A model generated the notes under the pieces. That model had not been told where the DNA came from and did no database searches. It saw nothing but the letters and a program-made list of their open reading frames with translations. This document shows positions 44,402-53,548 of a stretch of 64,000 bases of DNA, piece after piece. Position numbers and translations under genes: made by a program. The DNA is from Pseudovibrio ascidiaceicola (GTDB lineage Bacteria > Pseudomonadota > Alphaproteobacteria > Rhizobiales > Stappiaceae), in NCBI RefSeq assembly GCF_900114245.1, contig NZ_FOSK01000011.1, forward strand, positions 1 to 64,000. The letters run 5' to 3'. Every line of letters starts with the position of its first letter. The first letter of the stretch is position 1.

Positions 44402-44716
44402 ATGGCGACAGTGATCAGAAGCTCTGACTTTACGGCAGACAAAGCCTGGGGTGCACAGCAGATTGCCAACATGAATGGCATTACCACACGGCTGCATTGG
44501 ACGGATCAGCCCTATAAATGGCATGTGAATGAAGGAGAGGAAGTGTTTGTCGTGCTGTCTGGATGCGTCGAGATGAAGTATCGCCAAAACGGCGAGGAAC
44601 TCACCGCTCTATTGAATTCAGGCGATATTTTCTATGCATCAATCGGCACCGAACATATAGCGCAGCCCCATGGTGAGGCGCGTATCCTGGTCGTTGAAAC
44701 AGAGGGCAGTGTTTGA
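44402..44716 (+). CDS. Small cupin protein
   Basis: 104 aa from ATG 44402 (GAGGGA upstream). A single cupin barrel: KWHVNEGEEVFVVLSGCVEMKY (motif 1, H...E) and LNSGDIFYASIGTEHIAQP (motif 2, H). The metal-binding His/Glu are mostly present. Role unknown. Divergent from the dipeptidase gene across about 200 bp. Confidence 0.8.
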   Translation: MATVIRSSDFTADKAWGAQQIANMNGITTRLHWTDQPYKWHVNEGEEVFVVLSGCVEMKYRQNGEELTALLNSGDIFYASIGTEHIAQPHGEARILVVETEGSV

Positions 44717-44773
44717 TGTCAGATGCGCAGGGAAGGGGACTGTTGTCCCCATCCTCGGTCTAAATCGTTTAGG

Positions 44774-45418
44774 TCAGGCTAAGCCGGGCAACGCTACATC
44801 CACCATGATCATCGCAAAATGACAGGCCGCTGCTGACAACACAAAACCGTGCCAGATCGCGTTCTGGAAGGGCAGGTTCTTCCAGATGTAAAACAGGGTT
44901 CCAACCGTATAGAGGCCACCGCCGGTTGCCAGCAGAGTAAAGCCTGCAAGGGAAAGCTCATTGTAAATCGGAACAATCGCAAAGAAGCTCACCCAGCCCA
45001 TCGCCAGATAGATAGGCACGGCTAGTTTGTCCATCGAGGATATGTGTAGGATCTTGATGGCTGCACCAGCAATCGCACAAATCCAGATCCCAACGAGCAT
45101 GGAAATCCCAAGCCAGCCGCCAAGAACCATCAGGCATAGGGGAGTATAGGTGCCAGCAATAAGGAAATAGATTGCAGAATGGTCCAGACGACGCAGAATG
45201 CCAATCTTATTATCTTTCTGCAGAATATTGTAGGTCGCAGAGCAGACAAGCATGGCCAACAGCGTACCAGCATATATGTAGATGCTGATTTGCCGGGCGT
45301 AGTCATCCGCCGCCCACAAGACCATAACAAAGGCTGTTGTTGCAGCAGCTCCAAACGCAATGCCCACAACGTGGATGATGCCATCAACCACTCGTTCTGC
45401 GTAGGTTTCTTCCCTCAT
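44774..45418 (-). CDS. Hemolysin III/YqfA family membrane protein
   Basis: About 215 aa with seven hydrophobic helices. Starts ERVVDGIIHVVGIAFGAAATTAFV and carries RRLDHSAIYFLIAGTYTPLCLM, the usual DHS...GTYTP metal-like motif, and IWHGFVLSAAACHFAMIM with the paired His. This is the PAQR/hemolysin III superfamily; the name does not prove haemolysis. I prefer ATG 45418 by family length; ATG 45463 or the longer frame to 45490 remains possible. Confidence 0.85.
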   Translation of the reverse strand: MREETYAERVVDGIIHVVGIAFGAAATTAFVMVLWAADDYARQISIYIYAGTLLAMLVCSATYNILQKDNKIGILRRLDHSAIYFLIAGTYTPLCLMVLGGWLGISMLVGIWICAIAGAAIKILHISSMDKLAVPIYLAMGWVSFFAIVPIYNELSLAGFTLLATGGGLYTVGTLFYIWKNLPFQNAIWHGFVLSAAACHFAMIMVDVALPGLA

Positions 45419-45881
45419 CCGCGGACAATCCCCCCAATTAATCCAATATATGCCCTCTTCCATAATGCAGGTCCAAGCTCGCAAACTCAACTGTAACTAA
45501 GTTGCAATCTGGTCATTTACTGGGCAATTCTCAAATCTGAAGGTCATGCCCTTGGAAATCGGGCATATCCAATTGCCAGTCTCGCCTAGATGTGGCATTG
45601 CCTCTCTCGGCTTCCCAAAAGAAGCTGCTCTGGTTTGAAAGGTCCTTTGGGCTCTGTGGGAAAGAACGCGAAAGCGGAACAGCTTCTTTGCAATTTTCCT
45701 TAGAATCGGAGATTTTGCGCTGACTTCCCAAGCAGCAGTTGATGCCATTTTCGGGTTTATCAACGTTGGCTCTCGCCAGCGCCAAACTCTGAGAAGTGAA
45801 CCGCAGCGCACTTTAGAAAACGTTTATTGCCGATACCCGGTTAATCACCTGCCTCCTGTGAGGCGCAACAAGAGATTTTGA
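45419..45881. other. Gene-free interval
   Basis: About 460 bp between divergent genes. Minus-strand frames at 45497-45811 show no family likeness. No repeat, RNA or clear promoter recognised. Confidence 0.45.
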
Positions 45882-47348
45882 ATGACGGTCAGCATCGAAA
45901 TGGGTGTCAAACCTAATGGCACCTCCTCTGTTGTCGATCTTGAAGAATTGCTTGCAACGCGACTACTCGTGCAGGGAAACTCCGGCTCGGGCAAATCGCA
46001 TCTGCTACGCCGCCTCATGGAGCAAAGCGCGCCGTGGGTACAGCAGGTGGTGATTGACCCGGAAGGCGACTTCGTATCGCTGGCAGATGAGTTTGGGCAT
46101 GTGGTGATTGAGGCGACAATGAATGATCGCGAACTCACCATGATCGCCGCCCGCGTGCGCCAGCACCGCATTTCCGTCATTCTAAACCTGGAACATCTGG
46201 AGCCGGACAAGCAGCTCAAAGCCGCAGCTGCCTTCCTGAACGGCTTGTTCGATTCCGACCGCCAATACTGGTATCCGGTTCTGGTCGTCGTGGATGAAGC
46301 CCAGCTGTTTGCGCCTTCCGCCTCTGGTGATTACGGCGAAGAAGCCCGCCGCCTTTCCCTGATGGCCATGACCAACCTCATGTGTCGTGGTCGTAAGCGT
46401 GGTCTGGCTGGCATCATCGCAACCCAGCGTCTGGCAAAGCTTGCCAAGAACGTGGCTGCGGAAGCCTCCAACTTCCTGATGGGCCGTACATTCCTTGACA
46501 TTGATATGGCTCGTGCCTCCGACTTGCTCGGCATGGACCGGCGTCAGGCAGAACAGTTCCGTAACCTTGAGCGCGGACAGTTCATCTCCCTCGGCCCGGC
46601 AATGACCCGCCGGCCGCAAAAGGTGGTTATTGGCGAAGTTGTTACTGGCAGCCGTGGCGGCTCGCCAAAGCTGATGCCAATGCCGAACCAGCCCGTTGAA
46701 ACAGCTGCTGAATTGATCTTCACAGCAACGGACAATGATCCGGTGCTGCACAACAACCGTGTGGCCGCGCCTTCTGCAAAAGACGTTATGTTGCAGCTGT
46801 CACAAACAGCCGCCAGCAACATGCAGGCGCAGCATAAAGAAGTTGTTGAAGCCGAGCCGGAAGACCTCTTCAACCTGGAAGAAAAGAACCAGCAGTATAA
46901 GGAGATCATCGCCAAAATCCTTGAAGACCCTGAAGCTGCCTTCGCACCAGTCTCCCAGCTCTATCAGGATTTTCAGGTCCGCTGTCGCATTGATCGGCTG
47001 AAGTCTCAGGATCTCGCTAAGTTCCGTAAGCTTCTTTCTGTGGCTCGTGCTGGTGTCGATAAAAAAGAAGTCGAAGAAGGTGATTGGCAGCAGGCAGAAG
47101 TGATTGCTGGGCAGCTGCCAGAAGAGATGCGCGGCGTCTATCTTCTGCTGGCAAAAGCCGCGTTTGCAGATGAGCCGTGCCCGGAAGATCTGGACATCGC
47201 GAAAGCGTATGGCACCCGCTCACCGGGCAGAGCGCGCTGGCTGCTCACACATATGGAAGAGCAGGGCTTCATCATCTGCGCCAGTGATCTGCGTGGAAAC
47301 CGTATCGTGACCCTGCCGGATATCGGCAAGCAAACCGCAACCAAATAA
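45882..47348 (+). CDS. HerA/FtsK-like ATPase (DUF87 type)
   Basis: 488 aa. RecA-fold ATPase: Walker A LVQGNSGSGKSHLLRRLME at about residues 30-48, Walker B VLVVVDEAQLF, arginine-rich sensor MCRGRKRGLAGIIATQRLAKLAKNVAAEASNFLMGRTF, typical of bacterial HerA. The second half is charged and predicted helical (QAQHKEVVEAEPEDLFNLEEKNQQYKEIIAKI) with a winged-helix-like end (RSPGRARWLLTHMEEQGFIICASD). HerA pumps DNA with a nuclease partner such as NurA; no such partner lies beside it, so its task is open. Confidence 0.8.
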   Translation: MTVSIEMGVKPNGTSSVVDLEELLATRLLVQGNSGSGKSHLLRRLMEQSAPWVQQVVIDPEGDFVSLADEFGHVVIEATMNDRELTMIAARVRQHRISVILNLEHLEPDKQLKAAAAFLNGLFDSDRQYWYPVLVVVDEAQLFAPSASGDYGEEARRLSLMAMTNLMCRGRKRGLAGIIATQRLAKLAKNVAAEASNFLMGRTFLDIDMARASDLLGMDRRQAEQFRNLERGQFISLGPAMTRRPQKVVIGEVVTGSRGGSPKLMPMPNQPVETAAELIFTATDNDPVLHNNRVAAPSAKDVMLQLSQTAASNMQAQHKEVVEAEPEDLFNLEEKNQQYKEIIAKILEDPEAAFAPVSQLYQDFQVRCRIDRLKSQDLAKFRKLLSVARAGVDKKEVEEGDWQQAEVIAGQLPEEMRGVYLLLAKAAFADEPCPEDLDIAKAYGTRSPGRARWLLTHMEEQGFIICASDLRGNRIVTLPDIGKQTATK

Positions 47349-47355
47349 GTCTTAG

Positions 47356-48228
47356 TCAGCGGCCATCCGGCAAGGAGTGGCCGCCTACAGGCCCGTCCAC
47401 TTCGTCAAAGAAGGTTGTCTCGGTGCTCCGCGAGCAGGTCGAGCACAAATGCGGTTTGGACGGCAAGACATACTTCAGGCAACATGCCTTACGCCGCGGG
47501 GCATACTCTGTCAGCCCCTCTTGCTGACGTTGCCGCCAGACAATCCCGCCATTGATCTTCTTACCAAGGCTCGCAAGATAGGCGCGCATCAAGCTCGCCA
47601 CATCTGATGGCTTTGCACCATGACGACGCAAGACAAGAAACGGCGATGTGATGGAAACAGCCACGGTGGAATAAAACACCGAAGGCGCCACTTTTCGCCG
47701 CCCCAGCTCCCGGTGGAAGACCTGAATGATCTCTTCGAAGCAAATGGAAAGTGCGAACAGCTCCGCAGGGCCCTGGTCCGGATTAAGCTCAAAATCCTCT
47801 TCCGAAAGGCGAGGGTCAAAGAAAATCTCTACCCAGGGACCTTTGCCATGCAGGACAAACCGTAGCTCATCAATGCGCGGTGCGCGGCCACTTAAAAGGT
47901 AGCTGACTGATATCCGGTTGAGCAGGATCTGGCAGATTGTCTTCAAGGCAAGGCTTGCGGCAATCTTTGTCGTTGGGGCTCCGCGATCTTCCTTGATGTA
48001 GTCAATCATACGCTTTGCAACCAAACCGAAGTTGCTGTCAAATCCGGAAAATTCCCGCAGCTCTGCAGCCACCACGTGCGGCGCAGGCGCGGTGATTGCC
48101 CGTGCTGCAACCAGCTCACCACCTTCAGGCAGAGCAGCTTCAATGAGGCCAGCAAAACGTGCGGGAATACCCGCCGTTTCGAAAGTGGGAATATCTGAGG
48201 GCGATAGACCGGTGGACACTGCCTGCAA
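47356..48228 (-). CDS. FhuF-like [2Fe-2S] siderophore-iron reductase
   Basis: About 290 aa. The C-terminus has the FhuF cluster motif C-C-x10-C-x2-C (ACCLKYVLPSKPHLCSTCSR). The middle (EIIQVFHRELGRRKVAPSVFYSTVAVSITSPFLVL) fits the helical IucA/FhuF region. The enzyme reduces Fe(III) released from siderophores in the cytosol. The first start codon is TTG 48228, but the frame is open up to 48297 and codes for FRICAVVDPEVLQAVSTGLS, which looks like part of the protein; no ATG, GTG or TTG lies in it. It converges at 7 bp with the ATPase gene. Confidence 0.75.
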   Translation of the reverse strand: MQAVSTGLSPSDIPTFETAGIPARFAGLIEAALPEGGELVAARAITAPAPHVVAAELREFSGFDSNFGLVAKRMIDYIKEDRGAPTTKIAASLALKTICQILLNRISVSYLLSGRAPRIDELRFVLHGKGPWVEIFFDPRLSEEDFELNPDQGPAELFALSICFEEIIQVFHRELGRRKVAPSVFYSTVAVSITSPFLVLRRHGAKPSDVASLMRAYLASLGKKINGGIVWRQRQQEGLTEYAPRRKACCLKYVLPSKPHLCSTCSRSTETTFFDEVDGPVGGHSLPDGR

Positions 48229-48443
48229 AACCTCTGGATCTACGACTGCGCATATCCGGAATGTGGAATTGAGTTTCCGAAATGGATACGCTGAAACTTA
48301 TAGTTACGAGGCGCGCATGTTTGGCTGACAGTTGGCTGAACACGACACAACAACACTTTCGCGTTACTTAGCACAAAAACAAAGTCTACCGAAATGGTAG
48401 ACTTTGAAGTCTGTGAGTAATGCACCTGTCTGTTGCAAATGGG

Positions 48444-49367
48444 TCAGGCTTTCGCCTTGTTGGCTCGCTTCTCCCAGGCAAATTTTTCTGCAATCCAGAT
48501 CCCGCCCAGCACCAGCGCCAGAGCAGCACCGTGATAAAACGCAAACAATTCCCCAAGCAGCACAATTGCCATCACCGATGCAAACACCGGAACCAGATTG
48601 ACAAAAACACCAGCCCGGTTGGGGCCAATCAGTTCCACCCCACGCATATAGAAAATTTGGGCAAGGAATGATGGGCAAAGTGAGATGTACAAAATAACGA
48701 GCCAACCTTGCACAGAAGGCCAGACCAACGTTTCCTGACTGTACTCAACCGCCAGCATCGGAAGTGACACCAGGGAAGCCACAAAGGCCATCACCGCAAA
48801 AAAGGCCAGCGCAGGGACCTTGGGGCGGTTTCTCAAAGCCAGCGTGTATCCAGCATAAAACACCGCCGCAACAAGCATCAGCGCATCACCCGGATTGATG
48901 TGCATATTGAGCAGAACCTGAAGACTGCCCTGACTGGCCACAACGAAAACACCAAGCAATGTCAGCAAAATGCCGATGAATTGGATTAGCGTCACCCGAG
49001 CGCCAAACAGGAAGTAAGCCCCAATCACAACGATCATCGGAATGGAGCCCTGCAAGATGCCCATGTTCACCGCTGTGGTGTTGTGAGCAGCCAGATAGAA
49101 CAAGCCATTGAAGCCGGAAAATCCGAACGCGGCCATCAAAGCGATGCTGATCAGGTGAGGGCGGATGTCCGCCCAGGACGCAACAAGATCCCGCCAGGCA
49201 ATCAGGCTCATGAGCGCGGCCACAATCCCCCATCGCAAGAACACGATCACCATAGGTGAAACATGCCCCACAGCAAGCTGACTGGCCACGGCGTTGCCGC
49301 TCCACATGAGTGTGGTCAACACCAGAAGCAGCATAGGCCTGCTGTACAGCGAGGTGAGAATAGGCAT
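48444..49367 (-). CDS. EamA/DMT family exporter
   Basis: 307 aa with ten hydrophobic helices in two EamA repeats (MWSGNAVASQLAVGHVSPMVIVFLRWGIVA; later DALMLVAAVFYAGYTLALRNRP). Conserved GPNRAGVFVNLVPVFASVMAIVLLGE at the start of the last helices is the family signature. The start ATG 49367 is preferred over the frame opening at 49421. Exports small metabolites, kind unknown. Confidence 0.88.
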   Translation of the reverse strand: MPILTSLYSRPMLLLVLTTLMWSGNAVASQLAVGHVSPMVIVFLRWGIVAALMSLIAWRDLVASWADIRPHLISIALMAAFGFSGFNGLFYLAAHNTTAVNMGILQGSIPMIVVIGAYFLFGARVTLIQFIGILLTLLGVFVVASQGSLQVLLNMHINPGDALMLVAAVFYAGYTLALRNRPKVPALAFFAVMAFVASLVSLPMLAVEYSQETLVWPSVQGWLVILYISLCPSFLAQIFYMRGVELIGPNRAGVFVNLVPVFASVMAIVLLGELFAFYHGAALALVLGGIWIAEKFAWEKRANKAKA

Positions 49368-49716
49368 GTAAAAAGTCCGTCGGTGAGCGGGCAGAAGGCA
49401 CCGCTGAAAAGGAGCAGTCACCCTTCACCGTCCCCCTAACAAATGCAAGGTGAATTTCCGCAAGGGCTGTAGAGGTTTCATCAAGTATGTCGTTTTGCTT
49501 GGCATGCCGTCTTGAAATGCACGCAAATCCACCCAAAATCAAAGCATTAGACCGCGTGACTAAAGCTTGCCATTCAATCACCTGTGTTTTGAAAGAGCCG
49601 GAAACGAATTGATGCATTGAAACTTGAGATTGAATTTGCAAGGGTTTGGTTTGAAAAACTCAGCGGCAGGAAGTGACGGCATATCCTGCTAAAAAATGAC
49701 AATACGAGGGGGACCC
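49368..49716. other. Gene-free interval upstream of glcB
   Basis: About 350 bp between divergent genes. I see no gene, RNA or repeat. The glcB ribosome site GAGGGGG lies at 49706-49712. Confidence 0.5.
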
Positions 49717-51900
49717 ATGTCGCAAAGAGTAAGTGTTGCATCACTACAGGTTTCACCAGAGCTCCATGACTTCATCGAAAAAGAAGCGCTTCCGGGAACC
49801 GGTGTGTCATCCGATCAGTTCTGGGAGGGCTTTTCGCAGATCATCAAGGATCTGACACCGAAGAACCGCGAGTTGCTCCAGATCCGTGAAGATATCCAGA
49901 CCAAGATTGACGACTGGCACAAAGCCAATCCCGGTACCATTGATCTTGAAAGCTACAAGGCATTCCTCAAAGAGCTCGGCTACCTCTTGCCAGAGGGTGA
50001 CAGCTTTGAAGTTGAGACGGACAACGTAGACCCGGAAATCGCAGAAATTGCAGGCCCACAGCTCGTTGTGCCAGTGATGAATGCGCGCTACGCTCTTAAC
50101 GCAGCCAATGCACGCTGGGGCTCCCTGTATGACGCGCTCTATGGCACCGACGCCATGGGCACGACGCCACAAGCGGGCGGGTATGACGAAAAGCGCGGCG
50201 CAGAAGTGATCGCTTACGCCCGCAAGAAGCTGGATGAAGCTCTGCCGTTGGATGAAGGCAGCTGGGTTGATGTCAAAGAGTTCGCCATTATGGGTGGTTC
50301 TCTGGCCCTGACCCTTGAAAACGAAGACATGGCTGGCCTGCAGGATCCGCTCGGGTTTGTTGGCTATGCAGGCGACAAAGACGAGCCAACCTCTATCCTG
50401 CTGCAGAAGAATGGCCTGCACTTTGATGTTCTGTTTGACAGCACCAGCCCGATTGGTGCTGCGGACAAAGCTGGCATCAGCGATATCATTTTAGAATCCG
50501 CCATCTCCACAATCATGGACTGCGAAGACTCTGTTGCTGCCGTGGATGGGGAAGACAAAGCACTGGCCTACCGCAATTGGCTGGGTCTGATGAACGGCGA
50601 TCTGAAGGAAGAAGTCGCAAAAGGCGGCAAAACCTTCACCCGCACGTTGAATGCTGACCGCCACTATACAGATGCGCAGGGTGATGCACTGGCTCTGAAA
50701 GGGCGCTCCCTGATGCTGGTGCGCAACGTCGGACACCTGATGACCAACCCGGCAATCCTTGATGAGGATGGCAACGAGGTCTTCGAAGGTATCATGGACG
50801 CCATGGTGACAGCTCTTTGCGCAGTGCATGACATTGGCCTGCGCAAAGGGGCAACAGCCCGCAACATGAACTCTGTGGCTGGTTCCGTTTATATCGTGAA
50901 GCCAAAGATGCATGGCCCGGAAGAAGTCACCTTCGCAAACGAGCTGTTTGGCCGCGTTGAAGATGTTTTGGAACTGCCGCGCAACACCTTGAAAATGGGC
51001 ATCATGGATGAGGAACGCCGCACCACGGTCAACCTCAAAGAGTGCATTCGTGCAGCCAAAGCCCGTGTCTGCTTCATCAACACCGGCTTCCTTGATCGCA
51101 CTGGTGATGAAATTCACACCTCCATGGAAGCTGGCCCGATGATCCGCAAGGCGGACATGAAGCAAGCAGCATGGATCAACGCTTATGAGAACCACAACGT
51201 GGATACCGGTCTTGCCTGCGGTTTGAGAGAGCATGCGCAAATCGGTAAAGGCATGTGGGCTATGCCGGATCTTATGCACGCTATGCTGGAGCAGAAGATC
51301 GGGCATCCAAAAGCCGGTGCCAACACCGCATGGGTTCCATCTCCAACCGCAGCAACCTTGCATGCCATGCATTACCATCAGGTCTGTGTGCCAGCCGTTC
51401 AGGAAGAACTGGCAAGCCGCGAGCCTGCAAAGCTGGACGACATTCTGTCTATTCCGGTTGCGACCAATCCAAACTGGACGCCGGAAGACATTCAGGCGGA
51501 AGTTGAAAACAACGCACAAGGCATCCTTGGTTATGTTGTCCGCTGGGTGGAACACGGCACAGGTTGTTCTAAGGTGCTGGACATTCACAATGTTGCTTTG
51601 ATGGAAGACCGTGCCACCTGCCGCATCTCTTCCCAGCACATCGCCAACTGGCTGCATCACAATGTCTGCTCAAAAGAGCAAGTGATGGAGATCATGAAGC
51701 GTATGGCCGCTGTGGTGGATGAACAGAACGCTGGCGATGCGGCCTACCACAATATGGCACCGGACTTCGACAACTCCGTCGCCTTCCAGGCTGCTTGTGA
51801 TCTGGTATTCAAAGGCCGCGTCCAGCCAAGTGGTTACACCGAACCTGTCCTGCACCAACGCCGTTTGGAAGCAAAAGCCAAGTTCGGCGTTTCAGCATAA
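49717..51900 (+). CDS. glcB: Malate synthase G
   Basis: 727 aa, close to E. coli GlcB (723). It condenses glyoxylate with acetyl-CoA to malate. Visible landmarks: [27 protein letters not shown] near residue 120, [26 protein letters not shown] (acetyl-CoA/Arg loop), [41 protein letters not shown], and [14 protein letters not shown]-like [11 protein letters not shown] with a Cys. No isocitrate lyase lies in the window. ATG 49717 has GAGGGGG upstream; the frame from 49696 is an extension. Confidence 0.96.
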   Translation: MSQRVSVASLQVSPELHDFIEKEALPGTGVSSDQFWEGFSQIIKDLTPKNRELLQIREDIQTKIDDWHKANPGTIDLESYKAFLKELGYLLPEGDSFEVETDNVDPEIAEIAGPQLVVPVMNARYALNAANARWGSLYDALYGTDAMGTTPQAGGYDEKRGAEVIAYARKKLDEALPLDEGSWVDVKEFAIMGGSLALTLENEDMAGLQDPLGFVGYAGDKDEPTSILLQKNGLHFDVLFDSTSPIGAADKAGISDIILESAISTIMDCEDSVAAVDGEDKALAYRNWLGLMNGDLKEEVAKGGKTFTRTLNADRHYTDAQGDALALKGRSLMLVRNVGHLMTNPAILDEDGNEVFEGIMDAMVTALCAVHDIGLRKGATARNMNSVAGSVYIVKPKMHGPEEVTFANELFGRVEDVLELPRNTLKMGIMDEERRTTVNLKECIRAAKARVCFINTGFLDRTGDEIHTSMEAGPMIRKADMKQAAWINAYENHNVDTGLACGLREHAQIGKGMWAMPDLMHAMLEQKIGHPKAGANTAWVPSPTAATLHAMHYHQVCVPAVQEELASREPAKLDDILSIPVATNPNWTPEDIQAEVENNAQGILGYVVRWVEHGTGCSKVLDIHNVALMEDRATCRISSQHIANWLHHNVCSKEQVMEIMKRMAAVVDEQNAGDAAYHNMAPDFDNSVAFQAACDLVFKGRVQPSGYTEPVLHQRRLEAKAKFGVSA

Positions 51901-51907
51901 AAGAGAA

Positions 51908-51941
51908 AACCCTGCGCAGTCCCAAACAACTGCGCAGGGTT
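51908..51941. terminator. Bidirectional terminator between glcB and the DUF1906 gene
   Basis: A 13-bp perfect stem AACCCTGCGCAGT (51908-51920)/ACTGCGCAGGGTT (51929-51941). The T-rich tail is on the minus strand (TTCTCTTTT), the plus side being only weakly T-rich. Confidence 0.75.
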
Positions 51942-51970
51942 CGCTTAAATGATACTCTAAGAGTCTGAAC

Positions 51971-52633
51971 TCAGCTGCCATCCTTGGGTACAAGGTGGGT
52001 AAACCCACCAAAATCGCCGTTTGTCAGGTTGATTGTGTCACCATCAAACTCAGTCCCTGAAATTTTTATAGCCGGCCCTTGTAGGATGTTCCACTTTCTG
52101 GAATCGCGGAATTTCTTGTAGTCGCGAAACCCTTGTGACTGGCTTAACCATGTCAGATCCACAAGGCCGTCTTGCAAGGCATTGGCGGCAACCAATCCAT
52201 TTCCATAGATGCCAATCTTGTAAGGATTTCCAGCCTTTTTAAAGACTGACTGGATTTCTTTGAAGTAGGGCGTGATGTAGTGCACGTAGTCGTAATAGGA
52301 CGCGTCATAGTCAACGGCAAAGTAGATGCCAGAGCCTTTGGGCTGCCTGATTACATCCTGCGCCAGATGCAGCGCTTGTTGAGCTTGCTGTGTTCCTGCA
52401 GCACTCGTAAAGGAGGATGGCCTGTCATTGCTGTCCTCATAAACAGTGATGATGGAAAGGCCCGCAGCAATCAACTGCTGGGCTTCCGTTGGCTGCAACT
52501 GCTTCCACTTGGAAAAAGAGTAATAACGCCCAACGGCCTTGTACCCTTTCTTGGCGATCGCGCTCGCCAGCACTTCCACACCTTCAGCTGTATCAACGGC
52601 AGGTTCGGTCTTGATGCCTTTATCGTCAGTCAT
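51971..52633 (-). CDS. DUF1906 glycoside-hydrolase-like protein, copy 1
   Basis: 220 aa, a TIM-barrel domain of the DUF1906/Rv2525c type: YKAVGRYYSFSKWKQLQPTEAQQLIAAGLSIITVYEDSNDRPSSF, then GSGIYFAVDYDASYYDYVHYITPYFKEI, KIGIYGNGLV and LTWLSQSQGF. The Asp in FAVDYDAS is the expected catalytic/ligand residue. No signal peptide seen. It shares nearly its whole length with the next gene and even the leader before the ATG (GCATAACAA...GCAGAGAA). Confidence 0.85.
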   Translation of the reverse strand: MTDDKGIKTEPAVDTAEGVEVLASAIAKKGYKAVGRYYSFSKWKQLQPTEAQQLIAAGLSIITVYEDSNDRPSSFTSAAGTQQAQQALHLAQDVIRQPKGSGIYFAVDYDASYYDYVHYITPYFKEIQSVFKKAGNPYKIGIYGNGLVAANALQDGLVDLTWLSQSQGFRDYKKFRDSRKWNILQGPAIKISGTEFDGDTINLTNGDFGGFTHLVPKDGS

Positions 52634-52766
52634 TGCTTCTCTGCTTCTTATTGTTATGCAGAGTGATGACGAACATGAGAGAAAGACCGTGAGAGCCTAC
52701 CAGTTCCAATGGTTAGCGAAGTTATACGCTGGGTTTGGAAGGATGATCCAATGGAAGGTTTAGACC

Positions 52767-53435
52767 TCATTTGGAGCAGGAAGGAGCTGCAAAGCTTCCA
52801 AAGCCACCATAAGAGCCTCGGTTCAGATTGAGCGTGTCCTGATCGTATTGAGTACCAGCAATTGTCACGTAAGGACCTTGAAGAATGTTCCAGTCTCCAG
52901 ATTGCTTGTATTCCTGATAGTCATAGTAACCCGTTGACTGAGAAAGCCATGTCAGGTTGGCAAGACCATCATCTTTGGCACAGGAACAGACGAGACCATT
53001 GCCATAAACGCCCACATGGTAGGGATAGCCAAAGGAAGCAAAAACATCGTTGATCGCTCTCAGGTAAGGCCTGATGTAATGGGTGTAGTCATAGCTTGAT
53101 GCATCATAATCGACAGCAAAATAGATGCCGGTTTGCCTTGGCTGATGGATGACGGCATCTGCCTGATAAAGTGCTCGTAGCGCCTGTTGAATTCCAATTT
53201 CTGATGAGAAATAGGACGGAGCATCATTGCTGTCTTCATAAACCACAAAGATGTTCAGGTCGGCTGCAAAGAGCTCAGAGGCTTCTGCTCTGGTTAACTG
53301 TTTCCAGCTGTGCTGGGAGTAATAACGTCCCACGGCTTTGTAGCCATCTTGAGCAAGTGTTTCGGCGGAATTACCGGCATTTGATGCTGTATCAAGTGCT
53401 GGCAGCAAGAGTTTAGGAGAGGTTGGATTTGTCAT
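52767..53435 (-). CDS. DUF1906 glycoside-hydrolase-like protein, copy 2
   Basis: 222 aa, tandem paralogue of the gene at 51971, with the same landmarks: YKAVGRYYSQHSWKQLTRAEASELFAADLNIFVVYEDSNDAPSYF, TGIYFAVDYDASSYDYTHYIRPYLRAI, HVGVYGNGLV, LTWLSQSTGYYDY. The stretch before each ATG is also duplicated (about 60 bp), so both likely share a promoter type. Cell-wall or polysaccharide lysis is the usual guess for the family. Confidence 0.85.
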   Translation of the reverse strand: MTNPTSPKLLLPALDTASNAGNSAETLAQDGYKAVGRYYSQHSWKQLTRAEASELFAADLNIFVVYEDSNDAPSYFSSEIGIQQALRALYQADAVIHQPRQTGIYFAVDYDASSYDYTHYIRPYLRAINDVFASFGYPYHVGVYGNGLVCSCAKDDGLANLTWLSQSTGYYDYQEYKQSGDWNILQGPYVTIAGTQYDQDTLNLNRGSYGGFGSFAAPSCSK

Positions 53436-53548
53436 TGTTCTCTGCTTTTTGTTGTTATGCAGAGCAGTGACGAAGTAGAGAGATGTGACGTGAGAGAGTG
53501 ACTTCTGCTAGGGTAACAGAAGCCTTAATCTCTCACTCAAGGTGGGTG

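Noticed and set aside
50491-51660. 389-aa minus-strand frame
   Set aside because: Antisense shadow of malate synthase G.
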